Assembly (NCBI RefSeq): GCF_902459465.1
Contig: NC_047075.1
Span: 12,455,119 to 12,519,118, forward strand
Length of the DNA stretch: 64,000 nt
Reading direction: 5' to 3'
From: Asterias rubens
Taxonomy: Eukaryota > Echinodermata > Asteroidea > Forcipulatida > Asteriidae
Position numbers and translations under genes: made by a program. Under the pieces are notes generated by a model. It had not been told where the DNA came from, ran no database searches, and saw only the letters and a program-made list of their open reading frames with translations. Within the stretch, counting starts at the first letter, position 1. Each line of letters starts with the position of its first letter. Below, one piece after another: positions 22,904 to 35,276 of the stretch.

Positions 22904-25013
22904 CTAGAACAATGACTGTACATGTGCAAGAGGGAAAACCACATACTTATCACCATATGGAATCTTAATATACTTTCCAGTTACTGACTCAACATTTAAA
23001 ACAACAGATTCTGCACTTAGACGGGATACCTTGAAAATGTCTACTAATGAAGAATCTGACGGGTAAAGAAAAAAGGGTTTGCGTGACAAGAAACGCGAGC
23101 AGATGATGTGCACCTAATGCACACTTGATTATGTTCCTTATGAGGTAAAAAGTAGATCCCACTTTCACGCAATTATCAGACTTTCTCGTGCTGAGGAGAC
23201 ACCCATTCAAAAAAACATCTCTGTATTGGGAACATGGCAGATATGCACCAGAAGGAAGAGGTCCGTTGTTGTGTTCCATCTTAAGAGACCAATCTTCTGG
23301 TCCAGTAGTCCTAGAGGTGTCATCATGATGGGTGCAGGATGCTTTCTCAGATAGTCTTCGAATAACTTGTTCAATAACACAGTTGGGCTTCCTTACCATT
23401 TTCTTCAGTTGACCAAGGTAGTTTTCGAACGGAAAAGCTGCAAATCTGTCTAGGGGACCATGCAGCTTTGCATCATCTGCGAGGTGAACGAGGTAATGGA
23501 TGTTGTAAACAACTTCTTCCTTACCATACAACTGAGCATAATGTTGAACAAAACAGACCAGCAAACCTTTGGCGTAATCACAGCATGATGATTCCAAAGT
23601 TGGGCTTACCAAGAATCTTATTGCAGAAGACAGCAGCATAAAATTGTCATACATTTCTTCCGGCAGTTTTCCTTTCAAAACAACAGGTCCCGTGTACAAT
23701 AAAAACAATCTGAATTCAGTGGCTTTCCATCGGTCCAATTCAGTGAGGGAACGTGGTTTCCTAGCAAATTCATGAGGAATGTTAGAGCGAAGAGATACAA
23801 GCGTTTCAGAGACCTGCAATCTCATACGTCGTCCCAGGCGATATTTCAGTGGACCTTTCATCCAGAACACAAGCAGACGTCTTGTTACACCAAGACAAAC
23901 CAGATGCATATAATCTAGGGGAAATCTTGAAACCATCCCTAGATTGGAAAGACGGCTCAATGGGTTGGGTCCTATGTGATGATTATTGTCTAACCTATTA
24001 GTGAAAGAGAGGTCAGTGCGTAATGGGGCATTAAGTTTCGGAAATGTCATTTTTCCGGCGTAGACACCACGAAAAGTACACTTCTCACAACCATAATAAC
24101 CAGAATGAGACTTCACTTGCTTGACATAGGCTCTAGCTGGCGCATCACATATTATTGCAGACACAAACACTTTGTGTAATTGTCCCTGGTACTCTAGTCC
24201 ATTAGATTCAATATCTGACATGTCATCTACAAAATCACACAAGAATTCTTCTGGGTTTTTAGGCTTTTCCTTTCCTGAAAACAAGCCTATTACAAATGGC
24301 TCAGCTTTTAAGTGTGACTGAGGTAGATTAACCAATAAGCCTAAGATAGGCCAAAGCTGTGTGTTGCTGCTTTTGAAAATTGGTAGACCATCAATATTCA
24401 CTTGAAGGTGGAATTTCTGAGAACTGTGGAAGATTGAATGATTGCACATGAAAGTCGCAACAATGCCAGCCCTTATCCCAAAATGGTAATACTGTCCTCC
24501 ATCTATATTTTTGATACCGTCTAATCTTCCTGTTGACAACAGAGTACGGGGATCTTTAGGCAATGAGGAGTGATATTTCTGCAGTACCGGTAACAGTTCC
24601 CCAAGGGCAAGGTGAGTTATGTTGTGTTTGATGGCCCAATGTTTTAGCTCTTTGGGAAGTTCCGAGTTTGGATCACATTCGGGAAGTCGAGATGCATCAC
24701 TATCACTATCGGACTCGCTATCAGAATAATTAAACCCAGCACTATCAATATCATCTGCAATCAAGAAATCAGGATAAGATTCAGAACATGGCTCTTCATC
24801 ACTTCTCCCAGGAGTCCCACTTTCTACTGAGCGTTCAATAAGTTCTCGATCTATTGTTTCTGCACCCGCAACTGCCAAAACAAGTGTTTCATTTACAATT
24901 TGTTCATCATGATCTACTATGTCTTGCAAGTGTTGGTTAATTTGTTTTGCTACATTACGTCGCTTGGTCCAATAAGACATTGTAGAACCATCAAGATGGC
25001 GTACATATGCCAT
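22904..25013 (-). CDS. Tnp2-like (CMC superfamily) transposase
   Basis: Starts at Met 25013 with a basic N-terminus (MSYWTKRRNVAKQI shortly after), followed by an acidic segment. The body carries FHLQVNIDGLPIFKSSNTQL, a CxxC pair (YYGCEKCTF), the conserved FPLDYMHLVCLGVTRRLL, RKPRSLTELDRWKATEFR and VYNIHYLVHLADDAKLHGPL. These strings typify animal Tnp2/EnSpm-type transposases, which cut the element out and join it elsewhere. At about 23098 the frame shifts by one base; the normal C-terminus (SRKPFFLYPSDSS...) continues in another frame to 22904. The gene is therefore slightly damaged or misassembled, otherwise of full length (about 700 residues). Confidence 0.87.
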
Positions 25014-25586
25014 GGTTGATGGTGCTTAGCTGAACGTACGTATGCCTATAGGACTATATATACCAACAAAGAGCAGTGGCTAAGAAATATTATCTTCCTA
25101 TATATTTATTTAATACTTTAGTTAGGTTCGTTTTACAACTTTAATGAAATTTTTAACACAACCGTAAATAAAAAGAAGACTTTCGAAACACAACAGCTTA
25201 GTAAAACGATTAAACACAATAAAATAGTTAAAAAATTACAAGCTGAGCCCGAGTAAATACTTAGAGTGATAGAACGTCAGTGTGTCACAGAACAACCAAC
25301 TATGAATGCATGCATCATCAACCGTCAATGACTGTGTACACCAAAAACTTCGGTCAGTTAACGTCACGACAACGTGACCAACTCACCAAATATTGCCGTG
25401 TTGATGTTCCCAAAGCAGGTGTCACGAAGCAGTTGGAGAGAACAGGGTCATACAGAGGACAAGAGGACAGTTCTGTCAGATTTCGGGTGAACGTACGTGC
25501 GCAAATCTAAAGTTCGGCAGAAAAGTGAGAAAAAAACTACCGCCCAGCGCACGAATGTGAATTTGCACGCCTGCGTCCGTGCGTGC

Positions 25587-25623
25587 GCCATAGATATAGA
25601 ACACTATATTCTATATCTATGGC
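25587..25623. repeat. Perfect 15-bp hairpin
   Basis: GCCATAGATATAGAA, a 7-base loop and its exact complement, in a GC-rich stretch upstream of the transposase start. Confidence 0.9.
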
Positions 25624-25899
25624 CTGCGCCCGTATACGCGCGCTACTCAACGCGCAATACGGTGCTGCGCATGCGTTTTTGGCAAGTACCGAAATACTCG
25701 AACAGGTCCATTACGGGAACGGTACCGCATGCCCGTATGTTTACAACAAAACCGGTAAAGGGGCGGGGCCTAATTTGTGAATCAAAGCATTATTGAAAGG
25801 GGTATAGAAAATAAGTCAAACAACAATTATTGTTTTTAGACACCAAAAATGCACAATATTTCAAAACTTCACAATATAAAGATTTGTTTCTTCTTTTAA

Positions 25900-26217
25900 T
25901 GTGCATGGTAAACAAATACATTATAAACGGCATTAAAATGTCATAGCATTTGAAGTTGCCATCACCCGCCCCTAACTCAGTCTGATAATGGTATCGTCCA
26001 TAGCTTGATTCAGCTGAGGGTCGATCTGCCGTGCCGCGTTACGGTTACAGGGCCTGTAACGAACCTTTACGGTGTGCCCTAACAGGTCCTGCAACGTCCG
26101 CCACAATCAAACCTATACTGGCTTTTTACGGGTTGAATAAGGGCAGTACCGTAGCGGTACTGCCGGTACGCACCCTAACATTACCCGTACGGGGCCCATT
26201 ACCCAATGTTTGTTGGG
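25900..26217 (-). repeat. Right terminal and subterminal repeats of the CMC-like element
   Basis: GC-rich interval with alternating GTACGG, GGGCCTGTAACG and CGTACGGGGCCCATT motifs, ending in the 13-bp inverted repeat. It mirrors the left end at 16400-16720 in inverted orientation. Confidence 0.7.
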
Positions 26218-28900
26218 ATCAGCTTCAGCACCATTCCATTAAAAGAGTTTTAAAAAAGAAGCAATACCCACTGTATTGACAATGAGAATCAAACTAGATT
26301 TACTTTGAATATTTATTTTACAGTAATGTATCTAAAAACACCTTCACCATTACAACAAGGCCATATTCGAATTGGCAACATCACTACAATTCCACTACTC
26401 CTGGATTGACATGTCAACATGTGTTGAAGTATGTCCATAACCAACATCACACGTAGCAACTGTTGTAGCCATAGTTATAGCCATAGCCAAAACCGCCTAG
26501 TTGCAGTTGGCATGCCAGATACGTTAAGTTCAGGAGTCTACTTACACAATGGTGCAAACAATGTCATGCATTTTTATGGACACTGCATTAATTTACTTGA
26601 TTTATTTTGGGCTCATTTACATTGTGAATGCATGAGTCACGAAAGTCGCTGATTGTGTCATAATTTTTTTTAATGTGATCCTTTAAACATTCACCAAATC
26701 AAGATCATCATTCATTTCAACCTTAAAAGATATATAAACAAATTATTCAGCTTCTAAGCCTTGTTTTTTGTGTTTCTTACTATTTCAACCTAAGAACATA
26801 ACAGTCATAAACATTCATTGGAAAACATAATCACCACGTTGACTTTTATACAAAAGACCTTTATTTCTTTTGTTTACAAACATTGACCACCATTTTGTAT
26901 TGAAGGCCTTGAGTAGCTATAAAATAAGTGGCTTGGCAAAGGTTCCCTTTTAATGACAGAATTACACATATTTTTCTTAACGACATGTGACATATTTTGA
27001 CATTGGTACAGTAATAAACTGACATATTTTACAAAACAAATGCCACCCATACATTTGCCAATCAAGCTTGTCGAAACCCATGTCTGTGACATTGCAAAAG
27101 AAAGATCTATAGATATAATAACAACAAAAACAGCATCTTAATGTTTCAATCATCACACACAATTTGATTCTTAAAAACACACAAGTCCAAAAAGTGTCAG
27201 TTATCATTCGTAATAAAACATTTGCTATACTGCTAAAAAAGAAATACATCAGCTTGAGCACCATCACTTAAAACAATTAGAAAAAACCAAAAGCAATGCC
27301 CACTGTATTGACAATGAGAATCAAACCCATGAAGTAGTGTAATTTCAGTCTCTCACTGTGTTTTTCTAAAATAACAATGTGAACCTAAAAACACACACCA
27401 AGTCAAGATCACCATCAATTTACTTCAGAGAAAACTAGTAACTGCAGCTTAAAAACACAACCAATTCTGAAAACACATTTAATATACTGCTACAAACATC
27501 AAAACATCAGCTCGTACAACAAACTGGTAAAACCAAAAGCAAACACACTATATAAACACTTGCCTCATGCCATGTCAAATAAACCAACCAGGGTAACAGG
27601 TCACTTCTCAGATTTGGCTTAAATTCATTTGTTATATTTATGAATGAACATAAAGCACACCCCCCACCCAAATGTTTGTCAAAGTGAATATGGCATAATT
27701 TGCGCCAGAAAAAAAAGTGCTGTAGTACTAGCAAGTAGCTGTCACCCAATGACTCAAAACATATGTACCCCAATCCTTATTTTCTGTACAAGCAACTTAA
27801 AACTTAAAACACAAATATTGACTATGCTCCATGATGCATCCAGGCAAATGGACCAAACAATGTTTGAGGGACTCCTCCCATTTCTCGTGAGACAACTTTT
27901 TGAATACCAGGTATTTTGTCCACATGTATTAAATTGTCCCTTTTGTTATGTATTTTATATGACAATTAAACCACTAATTTTAGAAAACAATTTATTCTGA
28001 TCAAACAAAACAGTGTTTTATACATGACCTCCACAGATTTCATGTCATGTTCATGATGTAATTTATAATACTATACATAAAAGTATCATGAAAATGTTAT
28101 GCAATCAGATTGGTCGAAGACTGGTTCACGAGAGATATTACCTTGTTCTTTAGAACAAATCTGTGAAAGAATGGTGAACATCCATAAATAAATGGTCCCT
28201 ATACAAGCACATTGTTTCATAACAGATATGTGGACAACAATATCCTCATTTAGGGGCACTTTATTGACTTATTCACAAAGTCCATCTAAATCACAAAATA
28301 ACCTACAAATCAGACCAATCAGAGTGCATCCCAACATTTTATTATAAAAGTAAAAGAGCTATCCTTATTTATTGTTAATCATATGTGCCAAGGTAATCCA
28401 CGTACACATGAGCAACAAACTGTTTTGTTCGTCAGTTTTGAGTGTTGTGGGGTATGGAAATTTAAATAATGGTTTTCTGCAAATAATATTAGTGTTCAGC
28501 AGCCTGTAGAGAGAAAAGGCAATGAAATACCCTTCTTTGAGAATAACTGAGTTATTTAAGTTTAAATCACACACTGGATTACCATTTCCTGCTGTGTATC
28601 GTCTTCAATGGCAATTCACAACACACTACAAAATGCAAAGTATTCAATGAGGCGAATCGCAATCTCTTGAAGGGGGTGGTATGCTCACTGTTATAGGCTT
28701 ATAATTCCAGCACAGCTTTTAGATTTGTGAAGGACTTTTTTGTATTGTTTATTGTTGTGATATCCATACATGAGTATTGTAAACCAATTTCAGCCAATCT
28801 GAGAGTGACCTGTACCAATCTCAAAACACAATTTTATTTGACATGGATTAACCAAACTCATCCATAGCATACAACAAAGTCAAGTAAAAGTTCTTACATG
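26218..28900. other. Dispersed repeat units, including the empty-site copy
   Basis: No coding region. The right flank of the 9.8-kb transposon (AAGCAATACCCACTGTATTG at about 26260) recurs at about 27291, and its left flank (CATTTGCCAACCAAG...GACATTGCAAAAG at 16285-16333) recurs at 27052-27100. A third, weaker copy (ATACTGCTACAAACATC...AAAACCAAAAGCAA) lies at about 27483-27545. The rest to 28900 is AT-rich with no recognised content. Confidence 0.75.
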
Positions 28901-28908
28901 TACCAGTC

Positions 28909-31711
28909 TTACTCTGTGTTAAACTTGTTGATAGTTCTATCAACAGTTCTGTACATGACATCAATGCAAAAAGGCATAGCTGCTTGCAAGTCATCAAGGC
29001 AATCCAACTCCAATCTGTCAAGTATCAATCCTTCCTCAACTTTATACTCCACATTAGCTGCTGTATCCAGATGCAACATGCCACTGAAATAAAAAATAAC
29101 ACACCAATAAAAGTGATGCTGTTGAAACCCCTCAGCCCTTATACATTTTAGCTAACCAAAGAAAATCACCAAACCATATTCCTTAACCTCACCACTGTAA
29201 CCTTGATCTTCGACCTGTGCAAATGAACTCACGCTGATTTTTATGGTCATTAATTGTTGTTGTAATAACCAAATCTTTACCTTGCCTATAAGTGAGTGAA
29301 AGTAATTATGAAGTATGAATACCTTGTGGTTACAATCCAAAGACCATTTGGCTGTGACTCACGATAACCATCACCTTTTACCTTCGACCATTACACCCAA
29401 AACAATCCCAATCTTCCTTCCCAAAAGACAACTCCCCACCAAGTAACAAGTCCATGTATCAATTCTATCTGGAATTTCAGTCCAAAAACGGATAGATGGA
29501 TGTCATGAAAGACAGCAGGATGCCTAAGTGGACAGATGCCACAGATGATGACAATCCCTCCATGACTGAAGGGTAGAACAAAACATCAGACTCATCCATT
29601 TCTTTCAATAGCATGTAAATGTAGGGAACATGATATTTGCCAATGACATACCAACCCCCCTGATATATACAAATTTAACTCAACAAATCACAGCAATCAA
29701 AATGACTATGATTAAATAAGTACAAATGTATACAAAATAAAAATGCAACAACAAATATCACAAAACCATATTATTATAAAAAGACAAACACATCTAAACA
29801 CTTCTTCAACAAATACAATTTGTTTACCTCATCTTAGGTAAGTTTTTGTGAACAATGTAATGTATACATTACATTGTTCACAAAACCTTGTGAACAATGT
29901 AATGTATACATTACATTGTTCACAAAACCTTACCACCTATAAACACTTCAACAAATTTAAACTATTGAGCAATCAAGTTTTGTGCAATGGAAATTCCAAA
30001 TTAAAACATCCATACTCAACAATTTCACTATTTAAAAAATTAACACAGAATGCATTGACTACGTCTATAATTCTGAACCATAAAACAACATAATATAACC
30101 AGCACATATAGATACATAAACACTTTAACTAACAAGAAAAACATTACTCACCTCAACTATGGTCTGTTGGGTACTATTGAAATTCAACGAGTTGTTGTAC
30201 ACCTTGGAGTAGATATTCTTCACCCCAACAGTTGTATCTACCTCAATAGCTTCACTATCCGTAGTTTGTCTCCACAAATTCACACATACTTTCTTTGACC
30301 TGTCTTTAATATCTTCAAGTTCCAATTCTCTTCTTTTAGATCGAGAACTCTCCTTCAGTGGTGACACCTTACAAATGTCAATAGAAAAATATACAATATA
30401 CTTAGACAATTAACAATTATTGCATGATTAAACACAGCGACTCTAACACAGCAATTACCTATGTACATGTAAAGTACAATATTATGTAAATTTTTCTGAT
30501 GAATCACGGTGAAAACGAATAAATATACTTGTGCACAAAGAGCATTAAACTTCCACCATGGTATCACCAAAGGTAGTAAAGAGAAGGTGGGTAAACCAAT
30601 AACAAACATAAGCTGATACAAAATATTTGAAAATGTGCTTCTGCTAAACTTCCAGCTACATGTGTACTCATGGGCAATACTATAATCCTTATTTTGTCAA
30701 TCCAAAACGAACTTCAGCCTAACAATTATATGAACTCTAAACATACACATCATGAAATACCATCATTGCAATTACAAAAAAAATAGACTGGAGAATTCAG
30801 TTCATTGTACACAGCTCGCCAAAAGACAAACAAACTTTCCTGGACACATACCTTCACTACTGTCCCCTTTACAGAAAAGCGTTCATATGGATCTTTGCTC
30901 AAAGCATCTCGAACAGCCACAACTGGGGCATTCAAAAATACCTCCAATGCTTCACTTGTAATCAAAAATCTCGCCCCTGTATATCTGCAGGTCAAATAAC
31001 AATGAACATTGTACTATAAGAATATTAACACAATAAACTTGGAAATACAAAAGTAATACACAAGTCTTACAGCTGGTTCATCAGTTAAATCACATTTACA
31101 CATTTATTAATGTGATTGTACTGATGAAAAAAACAAAATCATAATATATTACTCAGTTCTACTCATTTTGGCTCAATATGAATTGTTAAAAGCATATATT
31201 CTCTCCTTAACCTACTCAATGAAATTTTGCCCAGTTTCTGTTTATACACCAGGTACATTAAGTATATAAATATTACATTTAAACAAATAATAATCTACTT
31301 GAGTTGCAAATTCAAACAAAAAAATTCTATATTAATCTTATTTATTTTCTTATCATTATAAATGCTAAGAAAACAATGGTCAACAGCGTCTGTGATGTTC
31401 TTACAGGAAGCTGAGAATTAATCTTAATATTTAACTCGCACAACAATAAATTAGATACCAAAATACCTATCGATCTTCATAGTTCTCACCTTTGATTTCT
31501 CCGTCAGCCTAATAAAGTCCTGGTTGCTTGCAGAACATGTTAGAGTTGCATGGGTTACCTTCAAATATTTCTCACAAACTAAAAATTCCAAGTGAGACTT
31601 AACACTTGTATAAAGCTGCCGCACAACAAGATCCTTGGTGACAACATCAATGCAATGGGAAGCCCCACGCTCTTCCAAAGCCCCCAAAGTCCACACAAAA
31701 ACTGTAGCCAT
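28909..31711 (-). CDS. OB-fold-like (RPA-related?) protein, at least four exons
   Basis: Exon 1 is 31467-31711 with Met at 31711 (MATVFVWTLGALEERGASHC). Exon 2, 30852-30984, and exon 3, 30152-30367, have good splice borders and agreeing phases. Together they encode FSVKGTVVK followed by VSPLKESSRSKRRELELEDI and VCVNLWRQTTDSEAI, a pattern like the beta-strands of RPA-type OB folds that bind single-stranded DNA. A last exon at 28909-29083 ends in a stop but its phase does not match exon 3, so a small exon between is missing or the gene is damaged. No signal peptide or membrane segment. OB-fold assignment is inference from strand pattern and residual resemblance; host versus element origin is open. 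Confidence 0.55.
29848..29923. repeat. Two tandem copies of a perfect 34-bp palindrome
   Basis: 29848-29881 and 29890-29923 are identical and each is its own reverse complement: GTGAACAATGTAATG, TATA-like centre GTATAC, then the mirror half. They are spaced by AAAACCTT and the whole block is flanked by AGGTAAG and CTTACCACCT. Confidence 0.95.
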
Positions 31712-32908
31712 CTAAAAAGTATAAGAATCAAATATACAATTACATCAAAATGTCATGCTCGACCCAAAAGTACAGACTCAGCATTACAGAGCATGACAAT
31801 GTCATGGCAAACCAACCTGCCCTTTTTAATTGTGTTGCATACAATTTCAAACCACATTCCTACCAAACAACACCCACAGAAAGTGCCAGATAGTGCTTTA
31901 GCAGCTCCTCCACACAAAAAAGCTATAATAATAGCTCCCCCCGCCCCAAACGCATTCTCATATTTTTTATAAATAACCAGTGTCAGTGAGTAAGCTTAAA
32001 AAAATAGTGTAACTCGTTACCATAATAAAATCTCGTTACTACCCTGCCCTGACTGAGTACCACCACAACTTGAATTATAAGTATTTTACACCTCACAACA
32101 CAAATATCCTCCGCTGTCCGGTTTTTTATGTACTTTGCCTTAATTCTTTGAATTGAAAAAAAATAATGACACCACATCAATGATGCCCTAATAATCAACT
32201 GATGCCCTTATTGCCTTCCTTTGTTTATAAGAAGTATGTAGAAAATATATTAAAACTTGATATTGAAACTTTCACACCATGCACCGATATTCGATGACTT
32301 CAATAGCGTCCCCATATTTTGAGTTTGACCTGTTTTCGAGGCAAACAAGAAAGTACGGTGTCCCGGTGAAGCCTTACGTGGAAGAAACATCTGCAGTGAC
32401 TTCAAGTGTTCTGTGAAACTTTGTGTATGACTCTCTAGCCAGCAGTTATCTTCATTTTACTCAAAATATTTTTTATTTAATTTAAAAAATATAACGATGG
32501 TAATTAGCAAAAACTTAAAATAAAAAAAAATTAAAATTAAAAAAAGAAGTGTAAATAAGTCTTGGCTTTCAAATCTGTTTTTTATAATAGTTTTGTGTCT
32601 TTTTATGTTTCGCAACATTTATAATAAAGCATATAAATAAACAGTGATAATTGAATCACCAAGCCAATGTTTAAGTTTTAATATTATTAATAATAATTAT
32701 ATGAGGGATAAAAAACAATTATCCAGAGTGTTGGAAAATGATATAAGGCACATGGCTTCTTTAAGCCTCTGTATTTTTTTCCCCCAGAATGCTCAGCAGA
32801 ATTTTCGGTCACATGATTTTATCATCGTGAATTATGAATTGAAAAAATGTTTGATGAAACTTTTTCGGCAGGCAAATTTTTTGTTATGACCCTGACAGTG
32901 ACAGTATG
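31712..32908. other. Non-coding stretch upstream of the OB-fold-like gene
   Basis: AT-rich, with poly-A/T tracts near 32460-32560 and no convincing coding region. It should contain the promoter of the gene starting at 31711, but I see no clear TATA box or other signal that I could defend. Confidence 0.5.
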
Positions 32909-32916
32909 ACATATTT

Positions 32917-33055
32917 GGAAAAGTTTCCGTATGGCGCCACCACTTTTTCATTCGATATGAAATAATATAGTATCTAATATCTAATTTACCTGAATGAGAT
33001 ATCCCTTTTTGTAAAAATGAGAGAAAAAGTGGTGGCGCCATACGGAAAGTTATCC
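32917..33055. mobile_element. 139-bp MITE with 8-bp target duplication
   Basis: Inverted repeats of about 33 bp: TTTCCGTATGGCGCCACCAC and its complement GTGGTGGCGCCATACGGAAA, embedded in GGAAAAG...GTTATCC ends. Direct repeats ACATATTT flank it at 32909-32916 and 33056-33063. An 8-bp duplication fits hAT-like or related transposases. Confidence 0.9.
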
Positions 33056-35276
33056 ACATATTTTTGTACCTTTGCATTTGTACAAGTGCAAATTACCAGT
33101 GGAGCCTCTGCCTCACATAATTCTAAGTTTTGGTCAAAGAAGAGGAGACTCTTTGCTTGGCAAGTCAAACCACAAAAATTGTATCTATAGGGACTGTTTA
33201 CATCGCGCGCAGAGATGAAAAGCTTTGCATTGATTTCTGGGATGCCTTCAATACAGGATCTCCTATCCTATGTTATAACAACCTGCCAACAAGGTAGGAC
33301 CGTGTTGATAATTCAAACTTATTCAAGACCAACAACCACCGTCGGCCCTATAAAAAACATTATAATTAGAAAATCACTACTGGATCTTTACACCACAACA
33401 AATACAATCTTTACACTGAAATCGTTAACATTTCCATGAACTCCAGGAGTCCTACCTTTCTCCAAAGGTGAGATTCTCTGCTGATGAGTCGAGTGCTAAC
33501 GTAGCAACATACAGCGGCCAGCGCAGGTGTTGACCAACGTCCCCAAAACTAGAACTTGCGGATGCGCGCGTAAACGCACGCACGTGACTACTAAGTCTCG
33601 CGCGCAAAACAGGTTCCACCTGATTCCGGTATGGAAGGGGATTCTGTCCCCCATCCATACGACGAACTAGCTGTGCACACAAACTTCTTTTGATAGCGCC
33701 CTCTTTTGAATCATCCTCCTCCAGCAGCCGACGTTAATTTCACTCCCAGGGGTCGATTTCACAAAGAGTTAGGACTCGTCTTATCTCGAATTAGGACGAG
33801 TAACTCATCCTAAGTTAGGATTAATCTTAAGGTCCGCATGCTACAGTGCAGGGTTGGGACTCGTCCCAAGTCCTAAGATTAGTCTTTAGTTAGGAAGAGT
33901 TTTGTGAAATCGACGGCATGACTCACACACAGCTAGTTGGGGAACAACTGTTTTCATGGCGACCACACGCGTGACCTCGGTGTCATTGACATTAACCAGG
34001 CGGCCATTGCTTTGTGTACAAACTAATGCACAGGCCCAATGGGAATATTTGTTGTTTTTAGTTTTTTTCTCAGCCCCACTAATTAACCCAAGTCATAGAC
34101 CCCTGTTGACTGACACCCCTTCGACTGTGTGTGTTATGGTACAGGAGAGGATATCATTGAATACATTGCTGGGATTTTCAACGTCGTGATGTTATGTTTT
34201 TCTTGATTTGTGACGGACGCTCAGACAGCCAGTCTCTGGGGAGGGTTAAGTGCCTACAACTTATGATAATTAGTTTGGCGTATTAAAAATTGCCTATTTA
34301 ATTTTAGTGCGGTGCACCCCTGTATTGTCTCATCCACTAATAAAATATTTCACTAGAACAAAAACTCAACTAATTTAAAAACAAATTACCATGGAGTCCT
34401 ACTTCCTTTTTATATAATATAAAACTTCCCATCCTGGTAATGGCGCTTACACATTCAAAACACGACACGGCAATCCAAACGGTGACAACTTTTTTACATT
34501 TTTATCATATGAATGTCAGATTTTCGGACTCGTCGTCTTCGCGTTAGGATACTGAAATTTGAGTCTTCTTCCATCACAGCACGCCACAAACCACTGGTGC
34601 CAGTGACAAAAAATGTATCTCGTCAATCATTCCATGATTAAAACAATTGTGTCATAGATCTCCTGAACCAGATGTCATAATGTCCTTGTTTGTGCTGTCT
34701 TAGGTTACAACTTGTGACATTTCATTCTAAAAGACTACCCCACTCTGTCGTTTACTTCCTGTCCAAACAGGAAGCTCTAAAGTTCAAAAAATCATATCTC
34801 CTGAACCATGTCATTAAAGGGACACATTGTCTTGGATCGCGCGCATTTGTCTAATAAAAAACATTTTTTTAATTAGCCATTCTTGTATCTGTCATATTTT
34901 AAAAAGTATACGTCTAATCCTAAATTTTTTTTCAGTTATAGACATATCTTGCAGTGTAGATGTTAGTTCTGGCCTAACAATACCCGGCGTCATCATGACG
35001 TCATATATGTAGGCGTTTTTTCTTGAAGTGTACAAACTAGAAACGTTGAGCAAATGTTGGGTGCTAAATCCTGGCACCATGGCTACAACGCCGTACTTTT
35101 TGTATAGGTCCAGTCACTTTAATTAGTAAAATTCGCACATTCTGTAAAGCATACTAAGAATATGTTTGCTCGGCCACATTAATTAATGAACTAATATTCA
35201 CCAGATGTTATAGATTGCAATCCATAATAATTTAATCACGTGTGAATAATTAATTAGCTAATCTTGAGCCCTACAT
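33056..35276. other. Non-coding stretch with one MITE
   Basis: Apart from the inverted-repeat element at 33753-33916 no feature is supported. The part at 33500-33700 is GC-richer with several CGCG sites. The minus-strand frame there has no recognisable motif. Confidence 0.5.
33753..33916. mobile_element. MITE with GTCGATTTCACAAA termini
   Basis: Left end GTCGATTTCACAAAGAGTTA and right end GAGTTTTGTGAAATCGAC form an inverted repeat; the interior is built from repeated CCTAA, TTAGGA and GACTCGTC motifs in both orientations. Confidence 0.85.

Larger units (their letters stand above)
16400..26217 (-). mobile_element. 9.8-kb CACTA/CMC-like DNA transposon with two genes
   Basis: The ends are a perfect 13-bp inverted repeat, CCCAACAAACATT at 16400-16412 and its complement at 26205-26217, flanked by AT on both sides (16398-16399, 26218-26219). 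Both ends continue into GC-rich subterminal DNA full of short ACGGGCC/GTACGG-like motifs, as in CACTA elements. Inside are a Tnp2-like transposase and a DUF4806-type gene, both minus strand. A related flanking copy lacking the element sits at 27241-27330, where the flank reads TAC-AT-CAG, confirming the boundaries and a 2-bp target duplication. The termini do not start with CACTA, so the superfamily (CACTA, Mirage or another CMC member) is inference. Confidence 0.8.

Noticed and set aside
33452..33682. GC-rich 76-codon minus-strand frame
   Set aside because: No recognisable motif, no splice context, and composition explained by a local CG-rich patch.
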